NCBI GenBank assembly: GCA_905479025.1
Contig: CAJQKX010000266.1
Span: forward strand, 1-5,692
From: an uncultured Paraglaciecola sp.
Lineage (GTDB): Bacteria > Pseudomonadota > Gammaproteobacteria > Enterobacterales > Alteromonadaceae
Reading direction: 5' to 3'
DNA length: 5,692 bases
Shown: piece by piece, positions 1-5,692 of the stretch
How positions within the stretch are numbered: position 1 is the first letter of the stretch
Layout of the letters: each line of letters opens with the position of its first letter
The notes under the pieces: generated by a model
Databases searched by the model: none
Told to the model about the DNA's origin: nothing
What the model saw: only the letters and a program-made list of their open reading frames with translations
Made by a program: the position numbers and the translations under genes

Positions 1-989
1 CTCATAAATCCGTCTCCATGATCCAGTACAGTCACTAAACCAAAACCCCTAAGCCAATCAGAGTAGAGTACCTTAGCATGATGAATGGCAATCACGGAGT
101 CCCCCGGAGTACCATTTATCACCACTCCTTTCCATTTAATTTGACCTTGCCTAAACTTACCAAACATTTTTCTAAGGTTACCCTTGGCAGGCATTAATAA
201 ACGGCCTTTAAGGGTACCAAGACCACTTAACGTTACGTCTTGTTGGTCGAGTTGTTGCGCTTGAGTTAATGCTTCAAGTAAATTCTTTTCATTGATTTGT
301 AGTTGGGCAATTTTTACTTCTTCAGACTCTATTGCGTCCTGCAGCGCTATAAGCGTTCCTGCCCTTTCAGTTTGATTCGCTTTTAACACTTGTTGTTGCT
401 CAAGCTGTTTACCTTTTAACTGCTCGAGCTCACTTTGATTATTAATCAACTTGGCATTCACCTTTTGCAGATTTTTGACTAACAAGTTAAAGCTATCGAT
501 TTGCAATTTACGGGCCTTGTTTAAATACTGATAGTAAGTAATAGTCCGTTCAAAATTAGTAGCATCTTGTTGATTCAACAACATTTTTGCGAAATCATAA
601 TTGTCTGTCATATAAGCGCTTCGGATCTGTTTGGCTAACACTATTTTTTGCTGTGATAAGGAGCTCAAATAATCCTTTTGTTGTTTGCGCAATATTTTAA
701 GTTTTTGCTGATTATTGTCGAGGAACCTCTGTGTTTTATTGAGTTTTCTTGCAGCTTTCGCAATCTGTATTTCAATAACCTTCAGATTATCTTGAAGCGT
801 CTTGGCAGTCGCAAGTTGTTGATTGATTTGCACCTGTTTGGTTTTTATTTGTTGTTGAATACTTTTAAGATCTGACTGTTCTTGGGCGTTTACAACAAAT
901 ACAAAAAAAACACTACACAACATTATTAATAAGGAAGACCTACTAGCTAAGCTTTTAGCTTGGAATAATGTGTGCAGTATCAATCTCAA
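1..989 (-). CDS. envC: EnvC, murein hydrolase activator (partial, 3' end outside window)
   Basis: EnvC is a periplasmic activator of the septal amidases AmiA/AmiB and in E. coli is controlled by FtsEX; it is needed to split daughter-cell walls. The 329 codons visible contain a hydrophobic N-terminal stretch ending FVFVVNA before QEQSD (signal peptide), a long Gln/Lys-rich coiled coil (about residues 36-255), and the first part of a LytM/M23 domain (about residue 265 on) with WKGVV and SDWLRGFGLVTVLDHG, close to E. coli EnvC. In active M23 enzymes the WKGVV position reads HxxxD; here His is Trp and Asp is Val, so the zinc site is lost, as in E. coli EnvC. The start is uncertain. The first ATG is at 921-923 but leaves only 13 residues without positive charge before the cleavage site. 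TTG at 987-989, 4 nt after the gpmI stop, gives a signal peptide with Arg and Lys, so I prefer it. Probably co-transcribed with gpmI. The usual length is about 400 residues, so roughly the last quarter is missing. Confidence 0.93.
   Translation of the reverse strand, partial: MRLILHTLFQAKSLASRSSLLIMLCSVFFVFVVNAQEQSDLKSIQQQIKTKQVQINQQLATAKTLQDNLKVIEIQIAKAARKLNKTQRFLDNNQQKLKILRKQQKDYLSSLSQQKIVLAKQIRSAYMTDNYDFAKMLLNQQDATNFERTITYYQYLNKARKLQIDSFNLLVKNLQKVNAKLINNQSELEQLKGKQLEQQQVLKANQTERAGTLIALQDAIESEEVKIAQLQINEKNLLEALTQAQQLDQQDVTLSGLGTLKGRLLMPAKGNLRKMFGKFRQGQIKWKGVVINGTPGDSVIAIHHAKVLYSDWLRGFGLVTVLDHGDGFM
921..989 (-). other. envC: EnvC signal peptide region and alternative starts
   Basis: In the envC frame, codons 1-22 run from TTG (987-989) to just before ATG (921-923), and an in-frame TAG lies a few codons upstream of the TTG. 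Translation from TTG gives a basic N-region (Arg2, Lys12, Arg17), then a hydrophobic core from LLIML to FVFVV, then VNA before QE, which fits signal peptidase I cleavage. A second TTG sits at 981-983. No strong Shine-Dalgarno is seen before any candidate; TGGA lies about 8 nt before the first TTG, and AGG lies 15 nt before the ATG. Confidence 0.55.
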
Positions 990-993
990 TTGA

Positions 994-2526
994 TTAGTCC
1001 AATGTGACTAGAGAAGTACCGGTCATTTGTGGAGGTTGTTCCATCCCCATTAGATACAGCATAGTGGGGGCCACATCACTTAATGTGCCTCCTAGTCTAA
1101 CCGTTGATTTTTGTCCTACGTGAATAAAGGGAACGAGTTCACTGGTGTGTGCGGTGTGTGATTGCCCTGTCTGTTCATCTTGCATTTTTTCAGCATTACC
1201 GTGATCAGCTGTAATTAAACAGTCACCACCATTACGTTTGATAGCCTCAACGACTCTGCCAACACAGGTGTCAACTGCCTCACAAGCTTTGACGGCTGCA
1301 TCAAAGTTACCCGTATGCCCAACCATGTCCCCATTAGGATAATTACAAACAATGACATCAAACTTCCCAGAGTCTATTGCTGCTACAAGCTTATCGGTTA
1401 ACTCAGCCGAATTCATTTCTGGTTGCAGGTCATAAGTGGCGACTTTAGGTGATGGGATCAAAATACGCTCTTCACCTTTATACAAGTCTTCACGGCCACC
1501 ACTATAGAAAAAAGTGACATGTGCATATTTTTCAGTCTCAGATATACGCAATTGCGTTTTATTATGCTGAGCTAACCAATCACCCATAACATTCACTAAT
1601 GGTACAGGTGGGTATGCTGCTGGAGCATTAATGCTCTCTGCATATTGCGTTAAGGTTACAAAAGCACTTAGCTCAATGTGTGTATCTTTATCGAATTCAC
1701 TAAAATCTTTCTCAACAAAAGGTCGACTAATTTCGCGGGCTCGATCGGCTCTAAAATTCATGAAGAAAACAGCATCTCCATCTTCCAATGGAACTGCCTC
1801 ACCAATGGTGGTGGCTTGCATGAACTCGTCATTTTCGTCACGTTGATATGAAGCAACTAAGGCTTCAGTAGCGCTCGTGGCAACCTTATTTGCTTTACCA
1901 TGAGCAATCAAATTGTAAGCAGCTTCGACTCTATCCCAACGGGCATCTCGGTCCATCGCATAATAACGACCAATGACACTGGCCGTTTTGCCTAAGCCTA
2001 ATTCGGCAAACACTGCATCAGCTGACTGTAATGGACCCTTTGCGCTTCGTGGTGGTGTATCGCGACCATCCAAAAAGGCATGTAGATATAACTTTTTTGC
2101 GCCGTGCTTTGCGGCCATTTTCAAAAAGGCAAAAATATGATCTTCGTGGCTATGTACCCCACCGGCTGATAATAACCCCATAACATGGATGGCTTTATCT
2201 GCTTGAATAGCGTTGTCTAGGTTTTTTATAAATACAGGATTTTCAAAAAAATCACCGTCTTCAATGGCCTTGGTCACTCGCGTAAAGTCCTGATACACCA
2301 CACGGCCTGCACCTAAATTGACATGACCTACTTCAGAATTACCCATCTGCCCCGGAGGAAGACCAACGTCTAATCCTGATCCAGATATTAAAGAGTGGCT
2401 GTATGCATGGCACAATCCATCTAAAACTGGCGTATGGGCGTGTGCAATCGCATTGCTTTCCAATTCTTCCCGATGACCCCAACCGTCAAGAATAATCAAT
2501 GCGGTGGTCTTTTTAGTTTGAGTCAT
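994..2526 (-). CDS. gpmI: 2,3-bisphosphoglycerate-independent phosphoglycerate mutase
   Basis: GpmI is a cytoplasmic, manganese-dependent enzyme that interconverts 3- and 2-phosphoglycerate in glycolysis and gluconeogenesis through a phosphoserine intermediate. The 510-residue product has the normal family length. All expected catalytic and metal residues are visible: Asp14 (LDGWG), the nucleophile Ser64 (GNSEVGH), His125 (GGVHSH), Arg155-Asp156 (DGRDTPP), Arg187 and Arg193 (GRYYAMDRD), Arg259/Arg262 (NFRADR), Lys333, Asp400 and His404 (NGDMVGH), Asp441-His442 (ADHGNAE) and His460. The ATG is preceded by AAGGG (2534-2538 on the plus strand) at 7 nt spacing, which supports this start. It is first in a two-gene minus-strand unit with envC, 4 nt apart if envC starts at TTG. 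It is divergent from the rhodanese-grxC-secB-gpsA cluster, as in E. coli. No truncation or odd composition is seen. Confidence 0.98.
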   Translation of the reverse strand: MTQTKKTTALIILDGWGHREELESNAIAHAHTPVLDGLCHAYSHSLISGSGLDVGLPPGQMGNSEVGHVNLGAGRVVYQDFTRVTKAIEDGDFFENPVFIKNLDNAIQADKAIHVMGLLSAGGVHSHEDHIFAFLKMAAKHGAKKLYLHAFLDGRDTPPRSAKGPLQSADAVFAELGLGKTASVIGRYYAMDRDARWDRVEAAYNLIAHGKANKVATSATEALVASYQRDENDEFMQATTIGEAVPLEDGDAVFFMNFRADRAREISRPFVEKDFSEFDKDTHIELSAFVTLTQYAESINAPAAYPPVPLVNVMGDWLAQHNKTQLRISETEKYAHVTFFYSGGREDLYKGEERILIPSPKVATYDLQPEMNSAELTDKLVAAIDSGKFDVIVCNYPNGDMVGHTGNFDAAVKACEAVDTCVGRVVEAIKRNGGDCLITADHGNAEKMQDEQTGQSHTAHTSELVPFIHVGQKSTVRLGGTLSDVAPTMLYLMGMEQPPQMTGTSLVTLD

Positions 2527-2561
2527 TGTGCAGCCCTTATAGATAAAACTATTTATTAATT

Positions 2562-2590
2562 TTGTGAGTCATACTAAGGTGAAATATAAT
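2562..2590 (+). promoter_or_regulatory. Putative sigma-70 promoter for the rhodanese-grxC-secB-gpsA cluster
   Basis: The -35-like TTGTGA at 2562-2567 is followed by a 17-bp spacer and a perfect -10 TATAAT at 2585-2590. The predicted transcript would begin near 2597 and carry a leader of about 205 nt before the rhodanese ATG. The match is good, but the region is AT-rich and a chance match is possible. Confidence 0.45.
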
Positions 2591-2627
2591 GTGTATTTAT
2601 ATGGCCTAGTATCATGATAATCGGCTA

Positions 2628-2656
2628 ATATTATCCTTACTCGCAGCGCACGTCAC
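2628..2656 (-). promoter_or_regulatory. Putative gpmI promoter with overlapping dyad
   Basis: Read on the minus strand, GTGACG (2651-2656) and TAATAT (2628-2633) are spaced by 17 bp, each matching four of six consensus bases. The start would be near 2621, giving a leader of about 95 nt before gpmI. The -10 lies inside the dyad GATAAT-N8-ATTATC (2616-2635), which could be an operator. The dyad resembles half-sites of a Fur box, but its spacing is one base longer than the classic 19-bp form, so I do not call it Fur. Confidence 0.28.
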
Positions 2657-2803
2657 GGCTAAATCCTTTTAAAAACCAAATGTATAACAATAAGTTATTC
2701 CTTGTCGCACGGATGAATACACCCTAGGACTGGTTTCTACACACAAAATCTATATACTTTGGCCTCGTTTTTTTAAGTTACTCACCTTTAAGGGTCACCT
2801 GTT

Positions 2804-3229
2804 ATGGATCAAATGGTAGAATTCGTCGTTAATCACTATATTTTATCTGGTTTGTTCGCTGCACTTCTAGCTGCACTAATATATACCACTGTGGCAAGCC
2901 AGCTTTCATCATTAAAAGAATTAAGTACACATGAAGCAACTCTATTAATGAACAAAGAAGATGCTTATATTCTGGATATTCGCCCTGTGGCAGAGTTTAA
3001 AAAGGGCCATATTTTAGGATCTAAACAGATCAAAGCGGAGTTAGTCACAAAAGGCGACTTTTCTACACTTGAAAAATCAAAAGACAAGCCCATAATTGTT
3101 GTCTGTGCTATGGGCATGACGTCAAAACGTACGGCATCTCAGATGCTTAAAGCAGGATTTGAAAATGTAGTGACGTTGAAAGGTGGTATAAGTGCTTGGC
3201 AAGCTGCAAGTTTACCCGTCATCAAATAA
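2804..3229 (+). CDS. yibN: Membrane-anchored rhodanese-like sulfurtransferase (YibN family)
   Basis: The 141-residue product has one N-terminal membrane segment (about residues 12-31) followed by a single rhodanese domain (about 36-138). Visible rhodanese marks are LDIRPVAEFKKGHI (Asp58, Arg60), the active-site Cys101 in the loop CAMGMTSKR, and the C-terminal GGISAWQ. Such domains carry a persulfide on the cysteine and pass sulfur between thiols; the substrate here is unknown. The domain probably faces the cytoplasm, but topology is not proven by sequence. AAGGG at 2790-2794 lies 9 nt before the ATG and supports the start. It is first in a close-packed cluster, ending 16 bp before grxC. Its pairing with a glutaredoxin is conserved in E. 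coli and suggests thiol redox or sulfur handling, which is an inference. The name follows E. coli synteny. Confidence 0.92.
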   Translation: MDQMVEFVVNHYILSGLFAALLAALIYTTVASQLSSLKELSTHEATLLMNKEDAYILDIRPVAEFKKGHILGSKQIKAELVTKGDFSTLEKSKDKPIIVVCAMGMTSKRTASQMLKAGFENVVTLKGGISAWQAASLPVIK

Positions 3230-3245
3230 ATGCCAGGAGATAAAT

Positions 3246-3503
3246 ATGAATAAAGTCGATATTTATACTAAAGGGCATTGTCCTTATTGTCATAGGGCTA
3301 AGGCTTTATTGACCCAAAAAAAAACTAGTTTTAATGAAATTGAAATCGATATAATGCCTGAATTACGAAGCAAAATGATCGAACGAGCAAAAGGTAAATC
3401 GACTGTTCCACAGATTTTCATCAAAGATTATCATGTAGGTGGATGTGATGAATTGTTTGCATTAGAAGCAAAAAACCAACTAGACAGTTTATTAGCTGAC
3501 TAA
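3246..3503 (+). CDS. grxC: Glutaredoxin 3
   Basis: GrxC is a small cytoplasmic thiol-disulfide oxidoreductase that uses glutathione to reduce protein disulfides and mixed disulfides. The 85-residue product matches the E. coli length within a few residues and has the dithiol active site CPYC (Cys12-Cys15), the cis-proline TVPQIF (Thr53-Pro55) and the glutathione-binding GGCDEL (65-70). The third cysteine, Cys67, corresponds to the extra cysteine of E. coli GrxC. I chose ATG 3246 because AGGAGA at 3235-3240 lies 5 nt upstream and the protein then begins MNKVDIYTKG, like the family. An in-frame ATG at 3192 would add 18 unrelated residues and overlap the rhodanese gene. It sits 22 bp before secB. 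Confidence 0.97.
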   Translation: MNKVDIYTKGHCPYCHRAKALLTQKKTSFNEIEIDIMPELRSKMIERAKGKSTVPQIFIKDYHVGGCDELFALEAKNQLDSLLAD

Positions 3504-3525
3504 CAACTCAATTTAAGGAAGTATC

Positions 3526-4041
3526 ATGGCTGACGAGAATCAACCAAACGAGGCTGCAACGCAGCCAGAAACGGCACAAGGCCCACAGTTTTCAATTCAA
3601 AGAATATACACTAAAGACATTTCTTTTGAGGCACCTAACTCACCTGCAATGTTTCAAAAAGAATGGAAACCAGAAGTACAATTAGACTTAGACACAAAGA
3701 GCAATGCACTAGGTGAAAACCTGTATGAAGTGACATTATCAGTCACTGTCACTACCAAAATCGGGGAAGAAACAGCTTTTCTATGTGAGGTACAGCAAGC
3801 TGGCATATTTATGATTGGCGAAATGCCAGAGCAGAATAAGGCTCAAATGATTGGTGCTTTTTGTCCCAATACCTTGTTCCCGTATGCTAGGGAGACCATT
3901 TCTAATCTAGTGAATCGTGGCACTTTCCCACCACTAAACTTGGCACCTGTTGATTTCAATTCAATATTTGCAGCCTACATGCAAAAACGCGCTCAACAAG
4001 CTCAAGAACAAGCACCAGCAACGCAAAAATTAGATGCATAA
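3526..4041 (+). CDS. secB: Protein-export chaperone SecB
   Basis: SecB is a homotetrameric cytoplasmic chaperone that keeps preproteins unfolded and hands them to SecA for Sec export. The 171-residue product carries the whole conserved core: [16 protein letters not shown] (22-37), [15 protein letters not shown] (81-95), [11 protein letters not shown] (113-123) and [14 protein letters not shown] (131-144). It is about 16 residues longer than E. coli SecB (155). The excess is in a Gln/Glu/Ala-rich N-terminal tail (residues 2-20) and a Gln/Ala-rich C-terminal tail (about 153-171); tails of this kind are variable in the family. AAGGAA at 3515-3520, 5 nt before the ATG, supports the start. It lies between grxC and gpsA as in E. 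coli, with 15 bp to gpsA, and is probably co-transcribed. Confidence 0.98.
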   Translation: MADENQPNEAATQPETAQGPQFSIQRIYTKDISFEAPNSPAMFQKEWKPEVQLDLDTKSNALGENLYEVTLSVTVTTKIGEETAFLCEVQQAGIFMIGEMPEQNKAQMIGAFCPNTLFPYARETISNLVNRGTFPPLNLAPVDFNSIFAAYMQKRAQQAQEQAPATQKLDA

Positions 4042-4056
4042 TACGGCTGATTTAAA

Positions 4057-5052
4057 ATGAACTCGGTGTGTGTATTAGGGGCAGGATCATATGGTACTGC
4101 GCTGGCTTTTTGTCTCTCTCGCAATGGCTTGAAAACTGTCTTGTGGGGGCGAGATAAGCAGCAAATTGAATTGATGGCTAACACCAGACGTAATCAAAAA
4201 TACCTACCCAACGCTATTTTTCCGGAAGAATTATCACTCGAATCTGAACTTTGCAAAGCGATAGACAACAGTCAAGACATCCTAATAGTTGTTCCAAGCC
4301 ATGCATTTTACAGCACGTTACAACAAGCAAAACCATACCTAAAACCTTGGCATAGAGTAATTTGGGCAACAAAAGGATTAGAGCCTGAAACAGGTAGGCT
4401 TTTACAAGAGGTGGCTCTAGAAATTTTGGGCGACGATATCCCTATTGCAGCATTATCAGGCCCCACCTTTGCTAAAGAAATGGTGGCAGGACTACCTACC
4501 GCGATTTCATTAAGTTCTACAAATGAAAACCTAGCCATTGAATTTGCAAATAAACTGCATTGCTCAAAATCGTTTAGAGTGTACAGAAATGATGATTTCA
4601 TAGGCATACAGCTAGGCGGAGCCGTCAAAAATGTTATAGCTATTGGCGCCGGTTTATCTGACGGCTTAGGCTTTGGGTCTAACGCTAGGACAGCCCTTAT
4701 TACTAGAGGTTTAGCTGAGCTGACAAGGCTTGGGATCAAGATGGGTGCTAAACAGGCCACATTTATGGGTATGTCAGGTTTAGGTGACTTAGTCTTAACG
4801 TGTACAGATAATCAGTCTCGTAACAGACGGTTCGGGTTGGCATTAGGTAATGGCCTAGGTATTCAAGAAGCCATGACCGAAATTGGCCAGGTAGTTGAGG
4901 GTTACAAAAATACCAAAGAAGTACACATTCTTTCGCAACGTATGGGTGTAGAAATGCCCATTTGTGAACAGATCTATGAAGTACTCTACAACCATAAACC
5001 CGCCAAAGAAGCCGCGTTAACACTACTAGGCAGAGATCAAACATCTGAGTAG
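4057..5052 (+). CDS. gpsA: NAD(P)+-dependent glycerol-3-phosphate dehydrogenase
   Basis: GpsA reduces dihydroxyacetone phosphate to sn-glycerol 3-phosphate in the cytoplasm, supplying the backbone for phospholipid synthesis. The 331-residue product has normal length. Visible marks are the Rossmann nucleotide loop [10 protein letters not shown] (8-17), LSGPTFAKE (133-141), the catalytic Lys191 in [18 protein letters not shown] (208-218), [10 protein letters not shown] (241-250) and VVEGYKN (279-285). The start is supported by the family-typical [11 protein letters not shown] directly after it. There is no clear Shine-Dalgarno in the 15 bp after secB, so translation may depend on coupling to secB; this is an inference. 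It is last in the plus-strand cluster. In E. coli cysE follows, but here the next gene is a convergent 5S rRNA. Confidence 0.98.
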   Translation: MNSVCVLGAGSYGTALAFCLSRNGLKTVLWGRDKQQIELMANTRRNQKYLPNAIFPEELSLESELCKAIDNSQDILIVVPSHAFYSTLQQAKPYLKPWHRVIWATKGLEPETGRLLQEVALEILGDDIPIAALSGPTFAKEMVAGLPTAISLSSTNENLAIEFANKLHCSKSFRVYRNDDFIGIQLGGAVKNVIAIGAGLSDGLGFGSNARTALITRGLAELTRLGIKMGAKQATFMGMSGLGDLVLTCTDNQSRNRRFGLALGNGLGIQEAMTEIGQVVEGYKNTKEVHILSQRMGVEMPICEQIYEVLYNHKPAKEAALTLLGRDQTSE

Positions 5053-5280
5053 TAGCACTTCTCTGTACTCCTTAGATCCTTTTCGTTGTTTAAGCATTTA
5101 TTCCCCCAATAATAAATTTAACAACATAGGCAAAACTAATAAAAATTTAAAGCCAACATGACTTAATACCAATCAGCATGATTCTGTGACAAAGACATAG
5201 CCAAGCTTTCAGTGTGTCAAGATAATCCACTTTGTTAAGGTTTGCGTGTAGCTACTCAGCAGCGTAACCAACCTAAACAC
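5053..5280. other. Gene-free gap between gpsA and the rrn tail
   Basis: These 228 bp are AT-rich and I see no coding region, tRNA or strong terminator. The only structure is an imperfect inverted repeat with arms GTTGTT (5085-5090) and AACAAC (5120-5125) around a C5 run at 5103-5107. It has mostly A/T pairs and no following T-run, so it is at best a weak terminator for the gpsA cluster. Confidence 0.5.
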
Positions 5281-5330
5281 CAGAAACAGAAAAGGGCTAC
5301 GCTTGCGGATAGCCTTTCTCTAAATGGGGG
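5281..5330 (-). repeat. Second, eroded copy of the 5S terminator block
   Basis: This 50-bp segment aligns to 5519-5569 with five substitutions and one single-base gap, from CAGAAACA to CTAAATGGG. On the minus strand it could still form a hairpin with a GGCTA/TAGCC stem (plus strand 5295-5299 and 5310-5314) and a 10-nt loop. It is followed by TTTT broken by C and G, so it should end transcription less well than the intact copy next to the 5S gene. It may act as a backup terminator. Confidence 0.75.
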
Positions 5331-5400
5331 ACAGCGGGATATCCAATGCGGGGCTGGCATCCAGCAATGTGCGGGGCACCCTGTGCTACTCTCGCATAAG
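5331..5400 (-). pseudogene. Broken 5S rRNA 3' end (remnant)
   Basis: Plus-strand TGTGCTACTCTCGCAT at 5382-5397 is identical to 5578-5593 inside the intact 5S gene. Continuing downstream on the minus strand, the remaining 5S tail can be matched in pieces: GCAC, then ATTGC, then CCAG, then CCCATTTAGAGAAAGG leading into the second terminator block. The pieces are separated by extra segments of about 14, 6 and 24 nt. The 5' half of 5S is not recognisable, so this cannot give a functional 5S rRNA. It is best read as the remains of a tandem 5S-plus-terminator unit. Confidence 0.6.
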
Positions 5401-5517
5401 GGTTCAGTAGGTATATTTGCTGCACTGCAGCGCCCTGTTGAACAACGAGCCAAGGAAGGCGAGTTTGGGTGCATATCATCAGGGATGTATATATGTCTAC
5501 TCTGGATTTATCAATCC
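5337..5517. repeat. Cluster of very small perfect inverted repeats
   Basis: Within about 180 bp the spacer holds GGATATCC (5337-5344), GCTGG-CAT-CCAGC (5353-5365), GTGC-GGG-GCAC (5369-5379), GCTGC-ACT-GCAGC (5419-5431) and GGATT-TATC-AATCC (5504-5517). Three of them have 3-nt loops and one a 4-nt loop. Two of them fall exactly in the segments that interrupt the 5S remnant. Confidence 0.55.
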
Positions 5518-5518
5518 G

Positions 5519-5569
5519 CAGAAACAAAAAAGGACTACCTTTGCGGATAGCCCTTTCTCTAAATGGGAG
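5519..5569 (-). repeat. Intact copy of the 51-bp post-5S block
   Basis: This block runs from the last bases of the 5S gene through its terminator and has a diverged copy at 5281-5330 in the same orientation, with an offset of about 238 bp. Similarity extends beyond the hairpin itself, including the CTAAATGGG segment next to the 5S end, which points to duplication rather than convergence on terminator shape. Confidence 0.75.
5526..5554 (-). terminator. Rho-independent terminator of the rrn operon
   Basis: On the minus strand AGGGCTATC (5554-5546) pairs with GGTAGTCCT (5539-5531) as a 9-bp stem including two G-U pairs, with a 6-nt loop CGCAAA, followed directly by a run of six T (5531-5526). 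It begins about 13 bp after the 5S 3' end, as expected for the terminator of an rRNA operon. Confidence 0.88.
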
Positions 5570-5686
5570 CCTGGCAATGTGCTACTCTCGCATGGGGAAA
5601 CCCCAAACTACCATCGCCGCTAATGTGTTTCACTTCTGAGTTCGGAATGGGATCAGGTGGTGCCACATCGCTATTGTCGCCAGACA
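5567..5686 (-). rRNA. rrf: 5S ribosomal RNA
   Basis: 5S rRNA is part of the large ribosomal subunit. The minus strand reads TGTCTGGCGACAATAGCG at its 5' end and GCACATTGCCAGGCTC at its 3' end. GTCTGGC pairs with GCCAGGC to close helix I, including one G-U pair. The loop segment CCGAACTCAGAAGTGAAAC (plus strand 5627-5645) and CCCCATGCGAGAGTAG are identical to E. coli 5S. The length of about 120 nt is normal; ends are set by the helix I pairing and may be off by one or two bases. The 16S and 23S genes should lie to the right of the window. The gene converges on gpsA and is followed by its own terminator. Confidence 0.96.
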
Positions 5687-5692
5687 AAAACT

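Larger units (their letters stand above)
2527..2803. promoter_or_regulatory. Divergent intergenic promoter region
   Basis: This 277-bp AT-rich gap separates the two divergent units and must hold promoters for both. It contains a good sigma-70-like promoter reading right, a weaker one reading left, and short dyads including TATCATGATA at 2610-2619 and GATAAT-N8-ATTATC at 2616-2635. No tRNA, small ORF with a ribosome site, or clear riboswitch was seen. Confidence 0.7.

Noticed and set aside
678..875. Plus-strand 65-codon frame opposite envC
   Set aside because: Its hydrophobic product is the expected by-product of reading the Gln/Lys-rich coiled-coil region of envC backwards.
1631..1846. Plus-strand 71-codon frame inside gpmI
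   Set aside because: Antisense to a fully conserved gpmI region, without a ribosome site or recognisable protein features.
2616..2635. Fur box
   Set aside because: GATAAT and ATTATC half-sites are present, but the 8-bp spacing differs from the classic 19-bp site and the neighbouring genes have no clear iron link.
3192..3245. Upstream in-frame start for grxC
   Set aside because: It would overlap the rhodanese gene by 38 nt and add residues foreign to the family; the strong AGGAGA site points to 3246.
4308..5044. Minus-strand open frames opposite gpsA (4308-4760 and 4763-5044)
   Set aside because: They are shadows of gpsA, whose own frame carries all expected motifs.
5331..5518. tRNA gene downstream of 5S
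   Set aside because: tRNAs often follow 5S genes, but no cloverleaf, acceptor stem pairing or CCA end could be found on the minus strand.
5256..5527. Two overlapping minus-strand open frames (5256-5474 and 5297-5527)
   Set aside because: They lie in the rrn tail, overlap each other in different frames and show no family motif; they look like chance frames in structured non-coding DNA.
5242..5550. Plus-strand open frame of 102 codons across the rrn tail
   Set aside because: It lies antisense to the duplicated terminator block and 5S remnant, crosses their hairpins, lacks a ribosome site and resembles no protein I know.

Overview
The window is ordinary gammaproteobacterial chromosome. The AT-leaning base use, the gene order and the 5S rRNA sequence suggest a marine member of the Alteromonadales (Alteromonas/Glaciecola-like). 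That placement is inferred from sequence memory, not from a search.

Layout. Positions 1-2526 are on the minus strand: gpmI (cofactor-independent phosphoglycerate mutase), followed almost without a gap by envC (activator of septal murein amidases), whose 3' end lies beyond the left edge. Positions 2527-2803 are a divergent promoter region. Positions 2804-5052 form a tight plus-strand cluster: a membrane-anchored rhodanese (yibN-like), grxC (glutaredoxin 3), secB (export chaperone) and gpsA (glycerol-3-phosphate dehydrogenase), with gaps of only 15-22 bp. This divergent arrangement, gpmI-envC against yibN-grxC-secB-gpsA, matches the E. coli order. In E. coli cysE follows gpsA; here the next gene is the end of an rRNA operon.

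Positions 5053-5280 hold no gene and only a weak AT-rich dyad. Positions 5281-5692 are the minus-strand tail of an rrn operon, converging on gpsA: a complete 5S rRNA gene, a good intrinsic terminator, then about 190 bp containing a broken 5S 3' end and several very small perfect hairpins, and finally a second, eroded copy of the terminator block. This duplicated rrn tail is the least ordinary part of the window.

The protein genes are housekeeping functions: glycolysis, cell separation, thiol redox control, protein export and phospholipid precursor synthesis. Their conserved active-site residues are intact, except in EnvC, whose LytM domain is naturally non-catalytic. I see no mobile element, CRISPR array, defence system or unknown multi-gene system here.
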